Assembly: GCA_902782505.1 (NCBI GenBank)
Contig: CACZNO010000206.1
Location: 1-5,028, forward strand
Reading direction: 5' to 3'
DNA: 5,028 nt
Origin: an uncultured Erysipelotrichaceae bacterium
GTDB lineage: Bacteria > Bacillota_I > Bacilli_A > Erysipelotrichales > Erysipelotrichaceae
The notes under the pieces are model-generated. The model searched no databases. It was not told the origin of the DNA and saw nothing but the letters and a program-made list of their open reading frames with translations. A program made the translations under genes and the position numbers. This document shows, in pieces, positions 1-5,028 of the stretch (its first letter is position 1; every line of letters begins with the position of its first letter).

Positions 1-1023
1 GGTCTCATAGGTTCCGATTTCTCTGGCTTTCGCGATGATTTCCAGTTTATCCCAGGTCGCCACCGGACGGATCACCGGAAGCTTGATGACTTCATTGATG
101 ACGCCGATGCTTTCGAGAGTCTGGCTGGCTACCTGTCCGACGCTTTCCCCGGTAACCAATGCCAGGCACTGGTTCTTCTTCGCCAATTCTTCTGCGATCC
201 GCACCATCATACGGCGCATGATCGTAATGGCGTAATTCTCCGGACAGTTATCGTAAATCGCCAGCTGCAGATCGGTAAACGGGACGACATGCACCCGTAT
301 GGCACCCTGGTATCTGGCCAGCATTTTCGCCAGCGTCAGGACTTTTTCCTTCGCCTGTTCGCTGGTATAGGGCTGCGAAGCGAAGTGCACGCACTCGATC
401 ATCACACCGCGCTTCATGATCTCATAGGCCGCAACCGGGGAATCAATTCCGCCCGACAGCAGCATCATCGCCTTCCCTCCGACGCGCACCGGATACCCTC
501 CGGCACCGAATTCGGTATGCGCCATGATGTATGCCGCGTCCTTGTGAACTTCCACGATCAGGGGGAAATCCGGGTTGTGCACGTCGACCTTGCATTCGGT
601 TTCGTGCAGGATCCTTCCCGCGCAGAAGCGGTTGATCTGGTCCGAGATAAACGGGAAACTCTTGTCGTTTCTGCGCGCCATGACTTTGAAAGTACGCTTC
701 CCCGCGTCGTATTCCTTCTTCGCTGCGTATAACGCCGCTTCCTTGATGGCTTCCATCTCCGGTTCGCACTTGATCGCCAGCGAGAACGAACGGATGCCGA
801 ACACGTCCTTAAGCCGTGCCGAGACCGGTTTTGGATCGGTATCATTCAGGAAGATATAAAGACGGTCCCGGTCGTTTTTATATTCCAATGCCGGATAAGC
901 CTTCAAGGCGTGTTTGACGTTTCTTGTCAGCTGCCGGATAAAATCTTTTTTATTCTTGCCCTTGGTGCTGAGTTCTCCGAACCGTACCAGGATATAGCCG
1001 TATTTTTCATTTGCGGATTCCAT
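1..1023 (-). CDS. thiI: tRNA 4-thiouridine synthase ThiI (3'-truncated by window edge)
   Basis: ThiI adenylates U8 of tRNA and replaces its oxygen with sulfur received as persulfide from a cysteine desulfurase, giving 4-thiouridine; in some bacteria it also supplies sulfur for the thiamine thiazole. The reading frame is open for 341 codons to the left edge with no stop. Visible are the N-terminal motif ILVRFGELSTKGKN (residues 11-24), a THUMP-like region at about 60-170, the PP-loop ATP-binding motif SGGIDSP (190-196), the conserved MRRMMVRIAEELA (269-281) and TGESVGQVASQTLESI (291-306). Bacillota homologues are about 400 residues, so about 60 are missing, including the expected catalytic cysteine region. 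The start ATG lies 17 nt inside the upstream desulfurase gene. An AAAGGAG at 1043-1037 precedes it by 13 nt, rather long, but no nearer in-frame start exists. Family assignment is very secure; whether it also serves thiamine synthesis cannot be told. Confidence 0.96.
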   Translation of the reverse strand, partial: MESANEKYGYILVRFGELSTKGKNKKDFIRQLTRNVKHALKAYPALEYKNDRDRLYIFLNDTDPKPVSARLKDVFGIRSFSLAIKCEPEMEAIKEAALYAAKKEYDAGKRTFKVMARRNDKSFPFISDQINRFCAGRILHETECKVDVHNPDFPLIVEVHKDAAYIMAHTEFGAGGYPVRVGGKAMMLLSGGIDSPVAAYEIMKRGVMIECVHFASQPYTSEQAKEKVLTLAKMLARYQGAIRVHVVPFTDLQLAIYDNCPENYAITIMRRMMVRIAEELAKKNQCLALVTGESVGQVASQTLESIGVINEVIKLPVIRPVATWDKLEIIAKAREIGTYET

Positions 1024-2140
1024 ATTTTTTCATATTCTCCTTTATCGCATCACATAACTGTTCGCATTCTTCCATGGTGGTATCTTCGGACAAACTGATG
1101 CGCAAGATGCCCTTTTGCCGGTTCCCGGTGATTCCCATCTCCTTGGCCACATAAGACAGCACGCCGTCTCCGGTATGACAGGTACTGTGGGAAGACACGC
1201 AGAACCCCTCTTTTCCCAACGCGTTCATGTGGACTTCGCTCGGAAGATTCATACAGGAAATATTCAGAATGTACGGAATGGCGTCTTCCGGACTGTTGAT
1301 TTCCACTTTGTCCATCGCCCCGAACCGTTCGCGAAGATATGCGTTCAGTTCCTTCACGTGCTCTTTTCCCCCGCGCATTCTTTCCAGCGCGTATTCCAGC
1401 GTATCGCCGAACATGGCGTAATTAACCGCGTTTTCCGTGCCGCCGCGCAATCCGAACTCCTGATCTCCTCCGGAAACTAACGGAATCAGATCGATGTTCT
1501 TCTTTTTGACTAACACGCCGCAGCCCTTCAGCCCGTGGATCTTATGCGCCGCAAACACGCACATGTCGATCCCGTCCAGATCGATCTCCATCTTCGCCAA
1601 AGCCTGCACCCCGTCCATATGAAGCCGGACGCCCGGATGTTCCTTCATGACCTGTTTGATTTCGTCGATCGGCATGACCGAACCCATCTCGTTATTGACC
1701 ATCATGACGGATACCAGGATCGTATCCTTACGGAAGGCACGCCGCAATTCTTCCGGATCGATCTTTCCCTCCGCGTTTACTCCGAGATACGTCACATCAA
1801 ACCCGAACACTTCTTCCAGCTGTTTCATGGAGTTCAAAACGCTGGAATGTTCCACCGCGGTCGTGATCAGATGGTTTCCTTTGGAACGATGGGATAACGC
1901 GTATCCCTTGATCGCCAAGGAGTTCGCCTCGCACGCACCGGAGGTAAACAGGATCTCCTTCGGTTCAACACGCAATAAAGCCGCGGTTTTGCGGCGGCTT
2001 CTTTCCAGCAGCTTCGAGACTTCCACCCCTAAAGGATGATGGGATTCACTGTTCGCGAACTGTTCGCGAAGCGTAGAGGTATACAGTTCCAGGATCCTCG
2101 GATCCGCAGGAGCCGTACTTGCGTAATCAAAATAGATCAT
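1007..2140 (-). CDS. nifZ: Cysteine desulfurase, NifS/IscS family (NifZ-like partner of ThiI)
   Basis: A PLP-dependent enzyme that takes sulfur from L-cysteine as a protein persulfide and releases alanine; 377 residues, normal for the family. Compared with E. coli IscS I see the PLP lysine Lys200 in FAAHKIHGLKG (197-207), the ring-stacking His98 (AVEHSS), Asp176 and Gln179 in HMDGVQ, Asn149/Asn150 in VNNEMG, the RGGTEN motif (232-237) and the catalytic Cys321 in SSHSTCHTG. Two usual phosphate-contact positions differ: Cys70 stands where IscS has Thr76, and Ala197 where it has Ser203. The gene starts with ATG overlapping the ezrA stop (ATGA) and has only a weak AAAGAG upstream, so translational coupling to ezrA is likely. 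Adjacency to thiI matches B. subtilis NifZ, which is dedicated to ThiI, and favours that role over general Fe-S cluster assembly. No scaffold gene (iscU/sufU) is visible. The family is certain; the nifZ symbol rests on gene context. Confidence 0.93.
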   Translation of the reverse strand: MIYFDYASTAPADPRILELYTSTLREQFANSESHHPLGVEVSKLLERSRRKTAALLRVEPKEILFTSGACEANSLAIKGYALSHRSKGNHLITTAVEHSSVLNSMKQLEEVFGFDVTYLGVNAEGKIDPEELRRAFRKDTILVSVMMVNNEMGSVMPIDEIKQVMKEHPGVRLHMDGVQALAKMEIDLDGIDMCVFAAHKIHGLKGCGVLVKKKNIDLIPLVSGGDQEFGLRGGTENAVNYAMFGDTLEYALERMRGGKEHVKELNAYLRERFGAMDKVEINSPEDAIPYILNISCMNLPSEVHMNALGKEGFCVSSHSTCHTGDGVLSYVAKEMGITGNRQKGILRISLSEDTTMEECEQLCDAIKENMKKYGIRK

Positions 2141-3879
2141 GCGCGAAACTCTTTCTGGGAATTTTCCGTAATCAGTTTCTTGGCCTGTCCCGGGAACGCC
2201 AGTTCAATGGCGTTATACGCCAGCTGTAACGCCTGCGTATATTCCCCGTTGCGGTATGCCATTTCGGAACGGTTCAATTCCATATCGACTTCCTGGTTTC
2301 TCGAACGCATGCGGTTTGCGATGACGATTGCGTTTTCCACCGTCGTCGCCGATCCCAGGATCTTGTTGACGTTGTTGTACAGAGTGAAGACGAAATCTTT
2401 GGATTCTTCCAGTTTTTCGTTCATCCGTGAAATGTTCAGCGGTGTGATCTTCAGGATATTCTCCAGTTCACCGATCTTTTCCTCCGCGGTCTGTAAATCG
2501 TGTTCGTAGGATTCGGAGATGCTGGTCAAGCGCTGTTTGCGCACTCTCGAACGCATTTCGTTCATGATCAGGTGCATCTTCAGAAGATCCAGCTTCGCGT
2601 TGTTTTCGTCTTCTGTCGCACGGTCCAGACGCTGTTTGGTTTCCAGGAATTCCACACTGTGCTGGTCGATGTCCTTTCCGAGCTCCGTGCATCCGATGAT
2701 GATGCCGGTTGCCGGGCAGTCTTTCTTCGCAATCTGGCGTTCCAGATTCGCCTCTTTTTCTTCGTATCCGCGGATAATATCGCGATAGGTTGCCATCTTT
2801 TCGTCCAGATTGTCAAATCCGTAACGGGCGCTGGCTTCCTTATAGGTGCGTTCCATTTCCTCGAGGATCTCGCGCTGGCTGCGCACTTCGGTGAACACGA
2901 CGTCGGTCACCGGCTCAATGCGGTTGTAGGCGTCGATTTCCTTGTCGACCTGCCCTTTCAGTTGTGCCAGTCTTGTCAGGCAGTCGGCCAGATGTTCTTC
3001 CACTCCGTCGATTTCCGCGTTTTTCAGGGAAGTCATATCGGTGCGCATCGCGTCGTTGATCAAGCCCACGTTCTTGGACAATTCCAGATGCCGTAGGTAA
3101 ACGCCGAGGTTTTTCGCCCGAAGGGTGCTGTTTTCAAGTTCCTTCGCCGCATTGGGGACCAGAACCTTTGCCGTCGATAAAAGACCCGGCAGTTTATCGT
3201 AAATACGGTTGAGTTCCGCCAGCTGTCCTTCGATGACGTTCTTGGTTTCACCCGCGCGCTTGAAATCCGACGCGTACATATACTCTTCGAATTCGGAGAA
3301 CTGTTTTTCTACTTCCAGAATCTTCTGTTCGATCGCTTCGTACGAATAAACGTAGGAATTGGCGCTTTCGTTGTAGCGGATCCGCATCTGACGGAATTCT
3401 TCCTTCAGGACGTTGATCTTATCGCGCTGTTCGGTTTCCTGTTTCAATACTTCATCCAGCGAACCGTTGACTTTCTTGACCAGGCTTTCGACCTTGTTGA
3501 GCGTCTTGTCGATGTCGTTATTGTTTTTCTTAGCGTCGCTGTACTGTTTCGCCATGACCAAATCATCCGTCACGTTCAGTAATTCGGACAGATTCTTCAG
3601 CTGTTCCTGGATCTGATCGTAATCCGGCTTCGCGGCTGTGACGATCGCCTCCATCTCGGGATTGACTTTCGCCAATGCGTTAGCCTTGTTCATCTTGAAC
3701 GCCAGCGGAACGGTTTTCACCGCCGCGTAACGGACCTGCAGATCCGATAAACGGTTCAAGATATTCTTTTTGCTGTTCTTGCGTGCCACCGCAAATATAA
3801 TAAGAAGCAGAATGACTCCGATTCCTGCATAAAACCACGGCGTGGAAATTACGATTTTCGCTAATTCTTCAACACCCAT
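2137..3879 (-). CDS. ezrA: Septation ring formation regulator EzrA
   Basis: EzrA is a membrane-anchored, mostly coiled-coil protein of low-GC Gram-positives that binds FtsZ, limits Z-ring formation away from mid-cell and takes part in division and peptidoglycan synthesis. From the chosen start the protein has 580 residues, near the family's usual 560-575. It has a short extracytoplasmic N-terminus, one membrane segment at about residues 15-32 (WFYAGIGVILLLIIFAVA), a basic stop-transfer stretch (ARKNSKKN), then a long charged helical region with heptad-like spacing. Near the C-terminus, NRMRSR at 522-527 resembles the NRYRS part of the QNR patch of B. subtilis EzrA, followed by a typical ending region (SEMAYRNGEYTQALQLAYNA). 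The start at 3879 has GAGGTGA five nt upstream. An in-frame ATG at 3906 would add nine residues but lacks a ribosome binding site and lies inside a probable -10 element. Overall sequence is divergent; an oddity is CPATGIIIGC (388-397) within the coiled coil. Confidence 0.88.
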   Translation of the reverse strand: MGVEELAKIVISTPWFYAGIGVILLLIIFAVARKNSKKNILNRLSDLQVRYAAVKTVPLAFKMNKANALAKVNPEMEAIVTAAKPDYDQIQEQLKNLSELLNVTDDLVMAKQYSDAKKNNNDIDKTLNKVESLVKKVNGSLDEVLKQETEQRDKINVLKEEFRQMRIRYNESANSYVYSYEAIEQKILEVEKQFSEFEEYMYASDFKRAGETKNVIEGQLAELNRIYDKLPGLLSTAKVLVPNAAKELENSTLRAKNLGVYLRHLELSKNVGLINDAMRTDMTSLKNAEIDGVEEHLADCLTRLAQLKGQVDKEIDAYNRIEPVTDVVFTEVRSQREILEEMERTYKEASARYGFDNLDEKMATYRDIIRGYEEKEANLERQIAKKDCPATGIIIGCTELGKDIDQHSVEFLETKQRLDRATEDENNAKLDLLKMHLIMNEMRSRVRKQRLTSISESYEHDLQTAEEKIGELENILKITPLNISRMNEKLEESKDFVFTLYNNVNKILGSATTVENAIVIANRMRSRNQEVDMELNRSEMAYRNGEYTQALQLAYNAIELAFPGQAKKLITENSQKEFRA

Positions 3880-3883
3880 AACG

Positions 3884-3891
3884 ATCACCTC
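3884..3891 (-). promoter_or_regulatory. Ribosome binding site deciding the ezrA start
   Basis: The minus strand reads GAGGTGAT followed by CGTT and then ATG at 3879. This is a good match to the anti-Shine-Dalgarno sequence at a standard distance and selects 3879 over the upstream in-frame ATG at 3906. Confidence 0.8.
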
Positions 3892-3901
3892 ATTCGCAAA
3901 T

Positions 3902-3910
3902 ATCATACCA
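3902..3910 (-). promoter_or_regulatory. Probable extended -10 promoter of the ezrA-nifZ-thiI operon
   Basis: The minus strand reads TGGTATGAT, i.e. a TGn extension plus a hexamer matching TATAAT at five of six positions. Initiation would fall near 3895, giving a short leader containing the ezrA ribosome binding site. No convincing -35 is seen at 16-18 nt upstream (CTCAAT at a 17-nt spacing), which is tolerable for an extended -10 promoter. It faces away from the rpsD promoter. Confidence 0.5.
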
Positions 3911-3942
3911 CAATATAGACGAAAATTGAGTGCTTTTTCTCA

Positions 3943-3972
3943 TTGACATTCGTTCTTTGATTGATGTATATT
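3943..3972 (+). promoter_or_regulatory. Sigma-A-type promoter of rpsD
   Basis: A perfect -35 TTGACA (3943-3948) is followed after 18 nt by TATATT (3967-3972), a five-of-six -10. Transcription would start near 3979, leaving about 170 nt of untranslated leader before rpsD. The hexamer quality and the highly expressed downstream gene both support it; the start site is inferred. Confidence 0.75.
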
Positions 3973-4023
3973 TTATAGGCGTCAAATATGCAGCACATGA
4001 AGTTTTGCGTATGGCGTTGGTAT

Positions 4024-4039
4024 CACCGGTTCACCGGTT
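4024..4039 (+). repeat. Tandem 8-bp repeat CACCGGTT x2
   Basis: Two exact head-to-tail copies of CACCGGTT sit in the rpsD leader. Because ACCGGT is itself palindromic, the pair can fold into the CCGG-TTCA-CCGG hairpin at 4026-4037. It is probably part of the leader RNA structure rather than an independent element. Confidence 0.6.
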
Positions 4040-4135
4040 ATGCGAAGAGTACCTGGCTGCAACAGGGAAAACACCTCGTACCAACACCCCGGAAAATGAT
4101 TCATGTCCGTATGTTTTATGCAACGCCATAAAACT

Positions 4136-4143
4136 TAGGAGGT
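4136..4143 (+). promoter_or_regulatory. rpsD ribosome binding site
   Basis: TAGGAGGT is a near-perfect Shine-Dalgarno with eight nt before the ATG at 4152. It abuts the 3' strand of the long leader helix, so folding or S4 binding could control its accessibility. An out-of-frame ATG at 4145 is too close to the site to compete. Confidence 0.85.
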
Positions 4144-4151
4144 AATGACAC

Positions 4152-4754
4152 ATGGCAAGATTAAAAGGTCCGGTTTGGAAGGTATCCAGACGCTTGGATT
4201 TCTCCGTATTGGAAACCGGCGAAGAGTTAGTTAAGCGTCAGTATGCGCCGGGACAGCATGGTCCGAACAAGCGCGTCAAGTTATCCAACTATGGATTACA
4301 GTTAAGAGAAAAGCAGAGAATCCGTTATCTGTACAACATGAACGAAAAACAGTTCTACACGGCATTCATCAAAGCACAGAAGATGCCGGGCGTTACGGGT
4401 ACGAACTTCTTAGTATTACTGGAATCCCGTCTGGACAACCTGGTATACCGCATGACATTTGCGAGAACCCGCCGCGCAGCGAGACAGTTAGTCTCTCACG
4501 GTCACATTCTTGTTAACGGTAAGAAAGTTGACATTCCGTCCTACGTCTGCAAGCCGGGCGATTCGATCGAAGTCAAGGAAACCAGCAAGAACAACGCCGC
4601 GATCGTTGACGCATTAGGCGCAACCCTGAACACGCCGGCATATGTCAAAGTAGACAAGGAAGCGAAGAAAGGCTTCTATCTCAGACATCCGGAACGCAAC
4701 GAGTTGAACCAGGAAATCAACGAAGCGTTAGTCGTCGAATTCTACAACCGTTAA
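4152..4754 (+). CDS. rpsD: 30S ribosomal protein S4
   Basis: S4 is a primary 16S rRNA-binding protein that nucleates assembly of the 30S body and contributes to decoding accuracy. The protein has 200 residues, the usual length in Bacillota. The N-terminal domain carries the typical YAPGQHG (31-37) and has no cysteines, so it is the zinc-free form. The S4 RNA-binding domain covers about 92-152 (SRLDNLVYRM, then ARQLVSHGHILVNGKKVDIP). The C-terminus ends in the conserved PERNELNQEINEALVVEFYNR-type tail (180-200). It has its own promoter, a structured leader, a strong ribosome binding site and a terminator, so it is a monocistronic unit, as in B. subtilis and unlike the alpha operon of E. coli. 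Frequent TTA leucine codons set it apart from the minus-strand neighbours and probably reflect high expression. Confidence 0.99.
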   Translation: MARLKGPVWKVSRRLDFSVLETGEELVKRQYAPGQHGPNKRVKLSNYGLQLREKQRIRYLYNMNEKQFYTAFIKAQKMPGVTGTNFLVLLESRLDNLVYRMTFARTRRAARQLVSHGHILVNGKKVDIPSYVCKPGDSIEVKETSKNNAAIVDALGATLNTPAYVKVDKEAKKGFYLRHPERNELNQEINEALVVEFYNR

Positions 4755-4763
4755 TCAAAGCCG

Positions 4764-4794
4764 AGGTCCTGAATCATCAGGACCTTTTCTTTTT
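4764..4794 (+). terminator. Rho-independent terminator of rpsD
   Basis: A perfect 9-bp stem, AGGTCCTGA (4764-4772) with TCAGGACCT (4777-4785) around the loop ATCA, is followed by a T-rich run broken by a single C (TTT C TTTTT). It begins ten nt after the rpsD stop codon. The opposite strand has no T-run after the stem, so it works in the plus direction only. Confidence 0.92.
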
Positions 4795-4796
4795 CC

Positions 4797-4821
4797 CGAA
4801 AAAAAACGGCCGCAGCCGTTT
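4797..4821 (-). terminator. Rho-independent terminator of the right-edge membrane protein gene
   Basis: On the minus strand AAACGGC and GCCGTTT pair around the loop TGCG, and the 3' arm runs into eight T residues (4806-4799). The 5' arm overlaps the TAA stop of the minus-strand gene by two bases. With the rpsD terminator it insulates the two convergent units. Confidence 0.85.
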
Positions 4822-5028
4822 AACGTTTCAAATGCAGTTTCCGTAACACCCTGTCGAGTGTTTCCTTCGCGCTGATACCGAAGATCTTCTGGGGCAGCTT
4901 CAATGCGAAAGCCAGCGCAATGTACAGCGACCCGGCTACCACACCGCGAAGAAGACTTACGATCAAGGTCACGATTCTGCCCTTCTCAATCACATCGCCG
5001 GTTTGTTTCAGTAAAAGCACCGCCAGGA
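4820..5028 (-). CDS. C-terminal fragment of an integral membrane protein, possibly MurJ/YtgP-type flippase
   Basis: The frame is open from the right edge to a TAA at 4822-4820, giving the last 68 residues. It begins with the end of a hydrophobic stretch (LAVLLLK), then a short polar turn (QTGDVIEKG), one clear membrane helix (about 18-43, RIVTLIVSLLRGVVAGSLYIALAFAL), then LPQKIFGI and a basic cytoplasmic tail ending RKLHLKR. A closing helix followed by a motif of the LPQKIFG kind and a short amphipathic tail resembles polysaccharide transporter or lipid II flippase proteins of the MATE/MOP superfamily, but too little is present for a firm call. A GTG at 5020 could serve as a start for a small 66-residue protein, but no ribosome binding site can be judged at the edge and the hydrophobic sequence continues upstream. 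A terminator follows directly. Confidence 0.6.
   Translation of the reverse strand, partial: LAVLLLKQTGDVIEKGRIVTLIVSLLRGVVAGSLYIALAFALKLPQKIFGISAKETLDRVLRKLHLKR

Larger units (their letters stand above)
3979..4151 (+). promoter_or_regulatory. rpsD 5' leader, putative S4 autoregulatory RNA structure
   Basis: The leader is about 170 nt and has no credible coding sequence. Its ends pair over a long range: TATGGCGTTG (4010-4019) is the exact reverse complement of CAACGCCATA (4121-4130), and the helix continues, after a bulge of about four bases on the 5' side, with AAGTTT (4000-4005) against AAACTT (4131-4136). The 3' strand ends one base before the Shine-Dalgarno AGGAGG (4137-4142). Inside are a CCGG-TTCA-CCGG hairpin (4026-4037) and a possible CCTG/CAGG hairpin (4052-4066). 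A second segment, GTTGGTA (4016-4022), can pair with TACCAAC (4079-4085) and would compete with part of the main helix. In B. subtilis S4 is known to repress rpsD through a structured leader; that this one does the same is inferred. No terminator-like U-run is seen, so control of translation initiation is more likely than attenuation. Confidence 0.7.

Noticed and set aside
289..732. Plus-strand open frame of 147 codons antisense to thiI
   Set aside because: The opposite strand encodes conserved ThiI motifs throughout, including the PP-loop; this frame shows no family resemblance.
443..845. Minus-strand open frames of 95-108 codons in other frames of thiI
   Set aside because: They are out-of-frame shadows of thiI, rich in Arg and Ser, with no domain signal.
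1535..2039. Plus-strand open frames antisense to the cysteine desulfurase gene
   Set aside because: They overlap a gene with all its catalytic motifs intact, and have no start signals of their own.
2500..3096. Plus-strand open frame of 198 codons antisense to ezrA
   Set aside because: It lies entirely inside the well-supported ezrA frame. Its composition (rich in Phe, Val and His) is what antisense reading of a coiled-coil gene gives, and it has no ribosome binding site or recognisable motif.
4024..4039. Tandem CACCGGTT as a possible operator or start of a repeat array
   Set aside because: There are only two copies, inside the transcribed leader, and they fold into a hairpin, so an RNA structural role is simpler than a protein operator or array.
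3930..4145. Plus-strand open frame of 71 codons across the rpsD leader
   Set aside because: Its GTG start lies upstream of the -35 of the rpsD promoter, it has no ribosome binding site, and it covers the paired leader segments. It is best explained as open by chance.
4820..5020. Stand-alone small 66-residue membrane protein starting at GTG 5020
   Set aside because: The frame and hydrophobic character continue to the window edge, so it is more likely the tail of a larger membrane protein.

Overview
The window looks like chromosomal core-genome DNA of a Gram-positive bacterium of the Bacillota (Firmicutes). Four things point there: an EzrA-type cell-division protein, a zinc-free 200-residue S4, a short (rhodanese-free type) ThiI next to its own cysteine desulfurase, and classic AGGAGG-type ribosome binding sites with sigma-A-like promoters. 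In Bacillus subtilis the region rpsD ... ezrA ... nifZ-thiI is arranged similarly but with extra genes in between. The tighter packing here and the divergent EzrA suggest a lineage such as Erysipelotrichia, but that placement is inference only.

Layout. Positions 1-3879 carry three minus-strand genes in transcription order ezrA, a nifZ/iscS-type cysteine desulfurase gene, and thiI. ezrA and the desulfurase gene share an ATGA overlap. The desulfurase gene and thiI overlap by 17 nt. thiI runs off the left edge of the window (341 codons present, C-terminus missing). Positions 3880-4151 hold a divergent promoter region: an extended -10 reading left into ezrA, and a strong TTGACA/TATATT promoter reading right into a leader of about 170 nt ahead of rpsD (4152-4754). 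The leader contains a long-range helix that closes directly against the rpsD Shine-Dalgarno sequence, as expected of an S4 autoregulatory leader. rpsD ends in a clear intrinsic terminator. A second terminator faces it and serves a minus-strand gene entering from the right edge, which encodes the C-terminal end of an integral membrane protein, possibly a MurJ/YtgP-like flippase.

How the genes fit together. The desulfurase is the likely sulfur donor and ThiI the acceptor and tRNA-modifying enzyme for 4-thiouridine at position 8 of tRNA. EzrA is a membrane-anchored FtsZ regulator that appears to be transcribed with them. rpsD encodes a primary 16S rRNA-binding protein and is probably feedback regulated. 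I saw no mobile element, CRISPR array, tRNA, rRNA or defence system. This is ordinary housekeeping DNA whose main points of interest are the rpsD leader, the tight ezrA-desulfurase-thiI coupling and some unusual residues in the desulfurase and EzrA.
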